NCBI GenBank assembly: GCA_018818755.1
Contig: JAHIRL010000066.1
Location: 1 to 12,062, forward strand
Direction: 5' to 3'
Source: Patescibacteria group bacterium
GTDB lineage: Bacteria; Patescibacteriota; Gracilibacteria; UBA1369; LOWO2-01-FULL-3
Length of the DNA stretch: 12,062 nucleotides
Shown: one piece after another, positions 5,746 through 12,062 of the stretch
How positions within the stretch are numbered: position 1 is the stretch's first letter
Layout: every line of letters begins with the position of its first letter
The notes under the pieces: generated by a model
Seen by the model: the letters and a program-made list of their open reading frames with translations, nothing else
Databases searched by the model: none
Told to the model about the DNA's origin: nothing
Made by a program: the position numbers and the translations under genes

Positions 5746-6322
5746 GGAGATAGGCGAGGGGCTGGATGGCCTGGGGTTTGAGTTTTTGTTTTTAGGCGAT
5801 ATGGATGTGGAGGATGGGGATTTTGTTGAGGATGGGAAAAACTTTAGAGAAAATGCTTTTAAGAAAGCGTCGTACTATGGGAATAAATTGGGGATGATGA
5901 CTTTTGGTGAAGATTCGGGGATTTTTGTGGAAGCCTTGGGTGATGAACTGGGGGTGCAGACGCGACGCTGGGGAGCTGGCGAGGCTGTCAGTGACGAGGA
6001 GTGGCTGGAGTATTTTTTGCGGAGGATGGAAGGGGAGGAGAACAGGCTGGCCAGGTTTGTTTGTGCCGGATGCTTGTTTGACGGAGGGGTGTTGGGGGAG
6101 TTTGAAGGGCAGACAAGGGGTGAGATTTCACAGGAAATTTTGGCACCAATTTTGCCGGGAATACCCTTAAGTTCCTGTTTTATTATGGATGGTGCAGATA
6201 AAGTTTATGCGGCGATGAGCGCGGAGGAAAAGAACAAGGGTAGCCACAGGGGGAAGGTGCTGGCTCAGGTACGGGAGCATTTAGGCTCTAAGGCTTATGG
6301 CCAAGCCCGTTCCGATATTTAG
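5702..6322 (+). CDS. RdgB/HAM1-family non-canonical purine NTP pyrophosphatase
   Basis: This family hydrolyses dITP, XTP and similar damaged purine triphosphates to the monophosphate and pyrophosphate, keeping them out of DNA and RNA. The 206-residue protein starts with LLIATKNPGKFREI (4-17, the phosphate-binding T-x-N-x-x-K motif). It carries FGEDSGIFVEALGDELGV (68-85; usually DDSG, so the first Asp is Glu here), RRWGAGE (88-94) and a C-terminal KNKGSHRGKVL (177-187), the conserved SHRG signature. The usual G-Y-D-P-x-F segment is replaced by GIPLSSCF (153-160), which may change base recognition. The start is set at ATG 5702 because the family begins at this motif; a longer frame from 5600 would add 34 unrelated residues. 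The gene overlaps the preceding one by 44 bases, implying coupled translation, and overlaps the opposing methyltransferase by 42 bases at its 3' end. Confidence 0.85.
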   Translation: MQKLLIATKNPGKFREIGEGLDGLGFEFLFLGDMDVEDGDFVEDGKNFRENAFKKASYYGNKLGMMTFGEDSGIFVEALGDELGVQTRRWGAGEAVSDEEWLEYFLRRMEGEENRLARFVCAGCLFDGGVLGEFEGQTRGEISQEILAPILPGIPLSSCFIMDGADKVYAAMSAEEKNKGSHRGKVLAQVREHLGSKAYGQARSDI

Positions 6323-6820
6323 GATGGAAGTTTTTAGTTTTGGGTTTGTTTGGACAGCTTTTAGGTATGGGCTGAGCTCTTTTTGGTGGCTTAGAGCGTT
6401 GTCTGTGATGATTATGGAGCCTTTGCGTGTGCGGGGGAGCAAAGCTTCGAGATAGCTTAGGTGTTCATGTTTTGTGGCGTCCAGAAAGATTAGGTCGAAG
6501 GTTTTTGGGAGAGTGGGGAGATCTTGAGGGGCGTGCCCGAGGATTGCGGTAATTTGTTCTTGGAGGCCTGCGGCTTGGATGTTTTGGAGAGCGAGGGGGT
6601 AGCGGATGCGTTTGTTAGATTCCATTGTGTAGAGGTGGCCGCCTGTTTCCTTGAGAGCACTTGCCATCCAAATGGCGCTGTATCCGTTGGAAGTTCCTAT
6701 TTCCAGAATCTTTTTTATCTTGGTTTCTTTTATGAGGGTGTGCAAAAAAATGCCCACTTCTCTGGAGATATTCCAAAATTGTTTTTGGGTTTTTTCCAAT
6801 TTGTTAAGAATTTTGTTCAT
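6281..6820 (-). CDS. Class I SAM-dependent O-methyltransferase
   Basis: This 179-residue protein fits the O-methyltransferase family 3 fold (catechol/caffeoyl-CoA type; bacterial members include tRNA hydroxyuridine methyltransferases). Motif I is ILEIGTSNGYSAIWMA (38-53). YTMESNK (64-70) holds the acidic residue expected to bind the SAM ribose. FDLIFLDATKHEHLSYLE (108-125) matches the family's D-l-iF-DA-K--y--Y segment, with D114 as likely metal or catalytic ligand, and IIITDNALSH (136-145) matches the DN motif. It is slightly shorter than usual (about 200-220), lacking part of the N-terminal helix. Substrate cannot be told. It starts 11 bases after the stop of the channel gene and is presumably co-transcribed. 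There is no Shine-Dalgarno; C7 lies just before the start, at GATG. Confidence 0.82.
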   Translation of the reverse strand: MNKILNKLEKTQKQFWNISREVGIFLHTLIKETKIKKILEIGTSNGYSAIWMASALKETGGHLYTMESNKRIRYPLALQNIQAAGLQEQITAILGHAPQDLPTLPKTFDLIFLDATKHEHLSYLEALLPRTRKGSIIITDNALSHQKELSPYLKAVQTNPKLKTSILNIGTGLAISLRA

Positions 6821-6821
6821 C

Positions 6822-6839
6822 GGGGGGGATTTTAATCCC
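6822..6839. repeat. GGGAT inverted repeat before the O-methyltransferase start
   Basis: On the minus strand GGGATT-AA-AATCCC spans the stop of the channel gene and the bases just before the O-methyltransferase ATG. The two-base loop is too tight for all six pairs, so any hairpin would be imperfect. A similar GGGAT...ATCCC dyad precedes the channel gene itself. Confidence 0.25.
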
Positions 6840-7845
6840 TGATGATTGTTCTGGCAACGATAACTGTAAAGAGAGACATCATGGCCGCACCTACAAAGGC
6901 CTCTATTGCTGCGATATAGCGCATACCATCAATGGCGTGGAAATCTCCGTAGCCGAGGGTTGTGAAGGTTACGATGCTGAAGTATAGAGAGTCCAAGAAG
7001 GAGGGCACTATTTCTGTGTTCTGAAAGAGCAGACTGTGGTCGGAAGTGTAGAGGATGGCGCAGGCAATGATTATTATAATGGACCAGAATAAGACTCGAT
7101 TGAAGGATGTTCCATATTTGCAAAGAAGGTCTCCAAAAAGGAAATTAAGCCACCTTTTTGGGTGTTTTCTGTCGACGATTTTTCTCTTGGCGACCATTTC
7201 TTTGTAGTGGTATTGATCGGCGAGGTCGTGGAGAGAGGAGTTTTTGTACATTTCTTTTATTTGCTTGTATTCGATTGAGGCAAAACGATGATTTCCCTCT
7301 TTTTCGGAGTGTAGATCTCGGCCAAAAGTGGTCTTTTGGTCGACAATTGTACTGCTGAGTGTGATATCTTTTATTTTTGCATCGTTGAAGTCGCAATTGA
7401 TCAGTTTTGCTCCGTGAAGATCCATTCCTGCTAGATCAGCCTCCTGAAAAAAGCAGTTTGAAAGACTGGTGTTTTGAAAGTTTGAGTGTTCGAGCTCGGC
7501 GTGTTCGAAGTAACAGTCATGAAGCTTTCCATCTTGAAAAGTGCAGTGTTTTAGGATGGCACCTTCGAGGTGAAGGTTGGAGAGAATTGCCAGGTTTTCG
7601 GCAAAGCCTTCGTCGTCATCCTGGATGGAAACACGAAAATCAAAGCCGGATAGCTGTATTCCCCTAAGGTCTATTCCATCTTCGACTTCATCGTCATTGA
7701 TTCCGGGGAAGTTTTTGATTTTTTCCCGAAATAGCACGGGGCTTAGGTAGCAATTGCTGTCCTTGATTACTTTAATAAGTTTTTTCCCTTTGGTGGTTGT
7801 CCATCGGTTTTGAAGGTCTTCGATTTTTTCTTTTGTATAAAGCAT
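6832..7845 (-). CDS. Pentapeptide-repeat / two-TM potassium-channel fusion
   Basis: This 337-residue protein joins a pentapeptide-repeat region to an ion-channel pore. Residues 58-170 show repeated A-x-L/F-x-x units (LRGIQLSGFDF, LEGAILKHCTF, HAELEHSNF, EADLAGMDL, GAKLINCDF), predicted to form a right-handed beta-helix in the cytoplasm. A charged linker (175-245) follows. The pore part has TM1 (251-266, VLFWSIIIIIACAILY), a pore helix, the potassium selectivity filter TLGYGD (296-301) and TM2 (310-333, ending VIVARTI). This is the Ion_trans_2 pattern, so it should assemble as a tetrameric K+ channel in the inner membrane, with the beta-helix as a gating or partner-binding module (inference). 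It has its own strong extended -10 promoter and a short leader; the O-methyltransferase follows in the same transcript. Confidence 0.85.
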   Translation of the reverse strand: MLYTKEKIEDLQNRWTTTKGKKLIKVIKDSNCYLSPVLFREKIKNFPGINDDEVEDGIDLRGIQLSGFDFRVSIQDDDEGFAENLAILSNLHLEGAILKHCTFQDGKLHDCYFEHAELEHSNFQNTSLSNCFFQEADLAGMDLHGAKLINCDFNDAKIKDITLSSTIVDQKTTFGRDLHSEKEGNHRFASIEYKQIKEMYKNSSLHDLADQYHYKEMVAKRKIVDRKHPKRWLNFLFGDLLCKYGTSFNRVLFWSIIIIIACAILYTSDHSLLFQNTEIVPSFLDSLYFSIVTFTTLGYGDFHAIDGMRYIAAIEAFVGAAMMSLFTVIVARTIIRD

Positions 7846-7866
7846 AGGGATTCAAATTTATCCCTA
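7846..7866. repeat. GGGAT...ATCCC dyad in the channel gene leader
   Basis: On the minus strand GGGAT, eight bases, then ATCCC lie directly between the expected transcription start (about 7861) and the ATG at 7845. The dyad could be a small leader hairpin or protein site. The stem is only five base pairs. Confidence 0.25.
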
Positions 7867-7867
7867 C

Positions 7868-7895
7868 ATTATACCAGAAATAGAAGTTTTATCAA
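7868..7895 (-). promoter_or_regulatory. Extended -10 promoter for the channel/O-methyltransferase pair
   Basis: On the minus strand TTGATA (7895-7890), 16 bp, then TGG-TATAAT (7873-7868): a perfect -10 hexamer preceded by a TGn extension. This is the strongest promoter match in the window. The predicted leader is about 16 nt. Confidence 0.62.
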
Positions 7896-7903
7896 AGGGG
7901 AGT

Positions 7904-8905
7904 TTATTTTTCATCCCCATCCTCTGGTGCGAACTCGTTCAGGGGAGGGAGGTCGTCCAAGTCTAAATCTTTAAAAGAAATATTGCTTGAGTTTTCCAAC
8001 AAGTCTAAATCTTCATGAGGTGTGTAGGTAAGGCCACCTTCTGGCATGGTTTTATCAATTTGTATCGCTGAGAGGGGAACCCCTGCAAAATCTATTCTAT
8101 TTAAGATTTCTTCAAAGGAAAGGCTTATACCGCAGGGAATATAGGTGAAACCATCGATTTCGGTTATGCTTATTTCTTCATCGATACTGAACCATTTCTG
8201 AAGATCCTGCATTCGTTTCTGAGTTAGAGATTTTTTGCTTATTTTTAAATAAAATCTGTCTTTTTCTTGTTCTATTTTTTCTATTCTTTTTGCTCTTTCA
8301 AGGCTTTCGTCTCTTTTTTCCTTTTTCTTCCTGGCGTTATCTTCCAGGGCGTCTTTGGCGGCTTGGATTACCTTTTGGTTAAGGTATTCTTCTGGATGGT
8401 TTACTCGGGATGGCTCAACGATTCTCCTTAAATAGCAATCAGGGTGGTCCAGTGTTGTCCAGCCTGAGCTTGAGTTGCTCTTTTCTTCCTTCATATACGC
8501 CCCTAGTTTAAAAGCCCTTTTCTTTAATATTTCAACGGCAGTTAGCCTGGCGCTTGTATCTGCTCCGAACATGGCAATTTGGAATAATTGTTTGTTTATA
8601 GACCTGTTTCCGTGAAAATCTATCTTTAAAACATTGGCGTCCATGTAGTCTCGAATTTTGTGCCTTAGTTTTCTGTCGGTTACTTCTTTCGTTGATATTC
8701 TTAGGTTGGAAAGTCTTTCGAATTCGTTTTTTTCAATTAACCTATCAATGTATTCTTCTGTTATAGAAGGAGCAATAGATTCCATGGCGGATTCGGCGGT
8801 GTCGTTGGTAATTTCCGCGGTTTCTTCTGTTGCGGAAGGGGAGATGGATTCCACGGTGGGTTCGATTTTGTCGTTTTCTTTGCCGTTTTCTGGAAGATTC
8901 GTCAT
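7904..8905 (-). CDS. Charged hypothetical protein with N-terminal repeat
   Basis: No family is recognised. With the start used here (ATG at 8905) it has 333 residues. An N-terminal low-complexity part carries two near-identical units (ESISPSATEE at 19-28, ESIAPSITEE at 42-51; 69 bp apart in DNA). Then comes a helical domain (about 52-140), a strongly charged helix likely to form a coiled coil (180-218, KKKEKRDESLERAKRIEKIE), a small alpha/beta part (219-285) and an acidic tail (296-333, DLDLDDLPPLNEF). There is no signal peptide or membrane helix. An earlier GTG at 8938 would add 11 residues, but it lies inside the promoter's -10 box, so the ATG is preferred. It lies between PBP1A and the channel, each with its own promoter. 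A structural or scaffold role would be a guess. Confidence 0.6.
   Translation of the reverse strand: MTNLPENGKENDKIEPTVESISPSATEETAEITNDTAESAMESIAPSITEEYIDRLIEKNEFERLSNLRISTKEVTDRKLRHKIRDYMDANVLKIDFHGNRSINKQLFQIAMFGADTSARLTAVEILKKRAFKLGAYMKEEKSNSSSGWTTLDHPDCYLRRIVEPSRVNHPEEYLNQKVIQAAKDALEDNARKKKEKRDESLERAKRIEKIEQEKDRFYLKISKKSLTQKRMQDLQKWFSIDEEISITEIDGFTYIPCGISLSFEEILNRIDFAGVPLSAIQIDKTMPEGGLTYTPHEDLDLLENSSNISFKDLDLDDLPPLNEFAPEDGDEK
8753..8865. repeat. Imperfect direct repeat in the 7904-8905 gene
   Basis: Two units of about 44 bp starting TTCTTCTGTT (8753 and 8822) are 69 bp apart and encode the ESI(S/A)PS(A/I)TEE units. They differ at several positions but keep frame, pointing to an old in-frame duplication. 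Confidence 0.5.
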
Positions 8906-8937
8906 GTTGCAATTGTTAATAAAATCTAAGTGTTGCA

Positions 8938-8966
8938 CAATAACACTTAAAACAGGAGTTTGTCAA
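8938..8966 (-). promoter_or_regulatory. Promoter for the charged hypothetical gene; decides its start
   Basis: On the minus strand TTGACA (8966-8961) and TTATTG (8943-8938) are 17 bp apart. Transcription would begin near 8931, downstream of the GTG at 8938, which is why the ATG at 8905 is taken as the start. The element fills the gap behind the PBP1A stop. Confidence 0.5.
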
Positions 8967-8977
8967 GGGGTGGTTTA

Positions 8978-11677
8978 TTAATCTTCTTCAACTATCTTAA
9001 TTTCGATTGCTGATTGGTTGCTGTAACCGAGCTTGTCGATAACTTTTGCAACTATGAGGTGGCGGGTGCCGGGCTGTAAAAACTTGGAGATGTTTAGATA
9101 TCCTCTGTATGGAGCGGTTGAGGTAAAGTATTCTTTTTTGTCGTCCAGGTAGTATTCAACTACTTCTACACCGTTTGGGGCGGAAAGTTCGATATTAACC
9201 GTGAGACTGCCTTGTTGAATTTCTGTGTGAGAGCTGGGGTTTTGGATCGTGATTGATGGGCTTGAGGCGGCTGTTTCGGCTGTATGGATGTCGTCAAAAT
9301 CTTGTGGAGGTATGCCGATAAGGACTTTTCCGTTTGTTGATGATTCTTCTTTTCCGGAGTAGTAATTGATGATTTCCTGTTCCCAATTTAGTAGCGGGGC
9401 GATTGGTTTGAAATTTTGGTATGTGGCTGATTCTGTGGCATCTTTTGGGGTGAAAGTTGTGGCTCTTTTTCCGGATATTTTATCTATTTTTACTGTATAG
9501 AAGGTGTTTTCAACTTCTGTTGGAACTGAGAAACTGGCGAAAACTTCTTCTATAATGTTTGATTCCGGAGTTGATGGGCCGGGGAGTAGGCCGGAGGTTT
9601 TGCTGATGCGGATGTGTTTGATTCCGTCCGGTTCTTCAAAAGGTTCGTCTTCTTCGAAGTTTGAGAAAGCTTTTGTCATAATCTTTTTAAAAATTGGGGC
9701 TGCAGCATCGTAGCCGTTGGCGTTGTAGCCGAGGCCGGATCCGTCGGTGTTTCCCACCCAAACACCTGTTATCAGGGAAGGGCTGTATCCGATTGTCCAG
9801 GCATCGCTGGGGCGGACTTCTGTGCCTCCCGATTCTTTTTTGTTGGCCTTAGTACTGGTTCCGGTTTTGGCGGCATTTGTGAAGCCCTCGACGAATAGTC
9901 CTGGGCCGACAGAGTTGGACTTGTCTGAAAGAATATTGGTGATTAGATAGGCGATTTGGGGGTCGAGAACCTCAGGGAAGATCGCGGCTTCCGGGTCAAA
10001 TTCTTCCAGAACATCGCCGTTGGCGTTTTCGATTTTTAATATTCCGGTGATTTTTGGGGAGCGTCCCATTGTGGCGAAGGCACTATAAGCTTTTACCATC
10101 TCGAAAAGGGAAACTTCTCCCGCACCGAGGGCTAGTGGATATCCGTAGCTATGAGATTTGTTTAGGCTGGTTATTCCGAGTCTTTCGACGAGATCGATGA
10201 TTGGTTCTTGTTGTCCGGCAAGGAAGTAGGCTTTGATGGCGGGGATATTTCGAGAGTTACCCAGGGCTTTTCTTATTGAGATTTGGCCCTGCCAACTGCC
10301 GTCGTAGTTTTCCGGTTGGTCTTGGCCGATTTTTGTAGGAATGTCGTAGAGGATGTTGCCGGGTGCGTAGCCTTGGTAAAAGGCTTGTGCATAAGTAAAT
10401 GGCTTAAAGGATGAGCCGGGTTGCCTTGGGCGAAGAACAACATTTACATTTCCATCGATTTCTTCGTCAAAGTAGTCGCGGGAGCCAACCATTGCCAAGA
10501 TTTCTCCGGTTTTTGGGTTGATTGTAAAAATGGCGAGATTGTTGGCGCCAAAGGAGCTTTCGTTGTGGGCTCCATGTTCAATAGCGATTTCTTCAGCGTA
10601 TTGTTGAAGGTTTGGATCAATTGTTGTTGTAACTTTTAGTCCGCCTTCTTCAACTACATCTTTTCCGTATCGTTCTTCCAATATTTGTTTGATGTAAAGG
10701 ACGAAATGGGGATGAGTGATGCTTTCGCGATATTCGTTAAACTCAATTGTTTGAATTTCGTTGAGAGCTTCCTGGCGCTCTTCCATGGTGATTGTTTCAA
10801 GGTCGAACATTCGTTTTAATACTAGATCACTTCTGCCCTGGATGTAGACGGTCTCACCGTTTCCAAGGTCTACATGTTGGCCGATTAAACCTCTGGTGTA
10901 TTCTTCGATATATAGGTCTGATTCTTTTTCGATTGTGCGTTTTTTGAGCTCTTCTTCGGTAAATTCTTTTAGTAGGTGGGAATATTTGTTGTTGCCGAAG
11001 GGATTATATCTGCTTGGGCCTTGAGGAAGGGCGGCTAGAATTGCGCTTTCTCCCAGAGTTAGCTCTTTTGAATTTTTGCCAAAGTAAATTTCTGCGGCTT
11101 TTTCTACTCCATAGGCGTTGTTTCCGTAGGGGATTCTATTAAGATAAAGGGCTAGGATTTCTTGTTTTGTAAGGCTTCTTTCCAGGCGGATGGCCAAAAT
11201 GAGCTCTTTTAATTTACGAGTATAGGTTCTTTCGTTTGAAAGAAAGGTGTTTTTGATGTATTGCTGAGTGATTGTGGATCCTCCGCGGGGGGTGCCGATG
11301 CCAAAAACCTCGTATAGGCCGGCTCTGCCGAAGGCCAGAAGGTCAAAGCCTTTGTGTTCCCAAAAAAGATCGTCTTCGATGGAAACAGTAGCATCTATAA
11401 GGTAGGGGGAGATGTCTTCAAATTCCACTTTTTCTCGATTTTCTTCGCCGTGGATTGTGTAGAGAAGGTTGCCTTCACGGTCAAAAATTTCGGTTGATTG
11501 AGCTTGGGAGTTTTTTTCGATATCAGCAACATCGGGCAAGCTGATTGAGAGGATTGCAATGGTTCCGGCGATGGTAATTATCCCTAAAATCCCCAGAGAG
11601 ACTGCAATAAATAGCAACCAAATTGCGACCTTTTTTAAAACCCCGTGTTCTTTATGGGGTAGATATCTTCTTAGCAT
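8978..11677 (-). CDS. Class A penicillin-binding protein (PBP1A type) with Ig-like C-terminal domain
   Basis: This bifunctional enzyme polymerises lipid II into glycan strands and cross-links the peptides at the outer face of the cytoplasmic membrane. A basic N-terminus and membrane anchor (17-46) precede the GT51 glycosyltransferase: SIEDDLFWEHKGFD (99-112, catalytic E101), RGGSTITQQYIKN (131-143), RKLKELILAIRLE (154-166) and ALYLNRIPYGNNAYGVEKAA (176-195). The transpeptidase has the three active-site motifs: SSFK (S422), SRN (475-477) and KTGTS (604-608). Between them is an insert of about 100 residues, including YIQGRSDLVLKRM (278-290), a form I associate with Patescibacteria. Residues about 806-899 look like a bacterial Ig-like domain (ITIQNPSSHTEIQQG, then VEVVEYYLDD), perhaps for wall binding. 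At 899 residues it is in the usual family range. All catalytic residues are present. The gene sits 18 bases behind the GAF-domain gene. Confidence 0.95.
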   Translation of the reverse strand: MLRRYLPHKEHGVLKKVAIWLLFIAVSLGILGIITIAGTIAILSISLPDVADIEKNSQAQSTEIFDREGNLLYTIHGEENREKVEFEDISPYLIDATVSIEDDLFWEHKGFDLLAFGRAGLYEVFGIGTPRGGSTITQQYIKNTFLSNERTYTRKLKELILAIRLERSLTKQEILALYLNRIPYGNNAYGVEKAAEIYFGKNSKELTLGESAILAALPQGPSRYNPFGNNKYSHLLKEFTEEELKKRTIEKESDLYIEEYTRGLIGQHVDLGNGETVYIQGRSDLVLKRMFDLETITMEERQEALNEIQTIEFNEYRESITHPHFVLYIKQILEERYGKDVVEEGGLKVTTTIDPNLQQYAEEIAIEHGAHNESSFGANNLAIFTINPKTGEILAMVGSRDYFDEEIDGNVNVVLRPRQPGSSFKPFTYAQAFYQGYAPGNILYDIPTKIGQDQPENYDGSWQGQISIRKALGNSRNIPAIKAYFLAGQQEPIIDLVERLGITSLNKSHSYGYPLALGAGEVSLFEMVKAYSAFATMGRSPKITGILKIENANGDVLEEFDPEAAIFPEVLDPQIAYLITNILSDKSNSVGPGLFVEGFTNAAKTGTSTKANKKESGGTEVRPSDAWTIGYSPSLITGVWVGNTDGSGLGYNANGYDAAAPIFKKIMTKAFSNFEEDEPFEEPDGIKHIRISKTSGLLPGPSTPESNIIEEVFASFSVPTEVENTFYTVKIDKISGKRATTFTPKDATESATYQNFKPIAPLLNWEQEIINYYSGKEESSTNGKVLIGIPPQDFDDIHTAETAASSPSITIQNPSSHTEIQQGSLTVNIELSAPNGVEVVEYYLDDKKEYFTSTAPYRGYLNISKFLQPGTRHLIVAKVIDKLGYSNQSAIEIKIVEED

Positions 11678-11683
11678 GTTGAA

Positions 11684-11712
11684 ATACTACAATTTTTATT
11701 CCTTTTTATCAA
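11684..11712 (-). promoter_or_regulatory. Candidate promoter for PBP1A, possibly giving a leaderless mRNA
   Basis: On the minus strand TTGATA (11712-11707) and TAGTAT (11689-11684) are 17 bp apart. The -35 box lies in the last codons (CTT GAT AAA AAG) of the GAF-protein gene. The start would fall at about 11677, the first base of the PBP1A ATG. The -10 match is moderate, so read-through from upstream is an alternative. Confidence 0.33.
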
Positions 11713-12062
11713 GTTGTTTGACATGGAGGGCGAGGGTGCATTGTTTGCTGAAGTTTTGTAGGAAATCGGTTTCTATGAAGCGGAATTTTTGGGGGTTGCT
11801 GGAGTAGAGGCTTATTGTTCCAATTGTGTGGTCGGGGAGGATTAGGGGGATTAGAATTAAGGTGGTGAATTTGTGTTGTTTTAGGAGGTTTTTGCCTGAG
11901 TGTCTGCGGGAGTTTTGGATGTTGTCGAGAATTAGGGGGCGGCCGGTTTTGAAGGCTTCTTCGGCCAAGCTTCCTGTGAGGGATATTTTTGATTTGTTGT
12001 ACCATTGTTGGCTGACTCCGAGACAACTGTAGAGATTTAGGATCTTTTTTTCTTTGTCGTAA
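11696..12062 (-). CDS. GAF-domain protein, N-terminus beyond window edge
   Basis: The frame is open from the right edge to TAA at 11698-11696, giving the last 121 residues. They form the second half of a GAF domain: SLTGSLAEEAFKTGRPLILD (28-47; the family's gltg-A-rtG-p--v-d segment), a polar loop, FTTLILIPLILPDHTIGTIS (65-84; matching s-l-vPl---g--iGvl-l), then FRFIETDFLQNFSKQCTLAL (94-113). The domain ends about 8 residues before the stop, so any signalling output module must lie N-terminal, outside the window, or the protein may be a GAF-only sensor. GAF domains bind small ligands or serve as dimer sensors. The TTG at 11968 is only an internal codon, not the start. Close linkage to PBP1A suggests, but does not show, a cell-envelope role. 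Confidence 0.8.
   Translation of the reverse strand, partial: YDKEKKILNLYSCLGVSQQWYNKSKISLTGSLAEEAFKTGRPLILDNIQNSRRHSGKNLLKQHKFTTLILIPLILPDHTIGTISLYSSNPQKFRFIETDFLQNFSKQCTLALHVKQLDKKE

Noticed and set aside
7407..7667. 86-codon plus-strand frame
   Set aside because: Antisense to the pentapeptide-repeat region, whose regular repeat pattern identifies the coding strand.
8906..8938. GTG start at 8938 for the charged hypothetical protein
   Set aside because: The GTG lies in the predicted -10 box, so it would not be in the mRNA; ATG 8905 is better.
1..12062. Recoding of UGA as glycine
   Set aside because: Conserved genes such as PBP1A are open without any UGA, and the TGA stops at 2818 and 2823 are followed only by antisense of neighbouring genes.

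Overview
The window looks like a compact bacterial chromosome segment. The standard genetic code fits: an 899-residue class A penicillin-binding protein and several other conserved genes are open throughout, and three hypothetical genes end on TGA. That argues against the UGA=Gly lineages (Gracilibacteria/Absconditabacteria). Many lineage-specific small proteins, very short gene gaps, promoters buried in the ends of upstream genes and few Shine-Dalgarno sites fit a Candidate Phyla Radiation/Patescibacteria-type genome, perhaps Peregrinibacteria-like. This placement is an inference; there is no rRNA, tRNA or ribosomal-protein marker here.

Left part (1-3700). A truncated exported-protein gene (1-373, -) is followed by a divergent sigma-70-like gene (576-1568, -), which has a possible frameshifted or separate 29-codon tail (470-559). 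A divergently transcribed methyltransferase-like gene (1724-2335, +) follows, with an in-frame mini-ORF just past its TGA. Next come a small alpha/beta hypothetical (2471-2818, +), whose promoter sits inside a perfect 10-bp inverted repeat, and a convergent helical hypothetical (2823-3689, -).

Middle (3700-6320, + strand). This is a tight block: a small acidic protein, a small basic-tailed protein, a protein that appears to join an ECF-sigma-like region to a transmembrane helix and an extracytoplasmic domain, and an overlapping RdgB/HAM1-type nucleotide pyrophosphatase. The sigma/membrane fusion and its two small unknown neighbours are the best candidate here for an undescribed regulatory system.

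Right part (6281-12062, - strand). Reading from the right edge: the C-terminal half of a GAF-domain protein, the bifunctional peptidoglycan synthase (GT51 plus transpeptidase plus C-terminal Ig-like domain), a charged hypothetical protein, a pentapeptide-repeat/two-TM potassium-channel fusion, and a class I O-methyltransferase. Its 3' end overlaps the rdgB-like gene antisense.

Ten sigma-70-type promoter candidates (TTGACA-like / TATAAT-like, 16-18 bp spacing) can be read by eye. Most imply 5' leaders of about 0-30 nt with no clear Shine-Dalgarno motif. I see no tRNA, rRNA, CRISPR array, insertion sequence or convincing intrinsic terminator, and no stretch over 300 bases lacks a gene.
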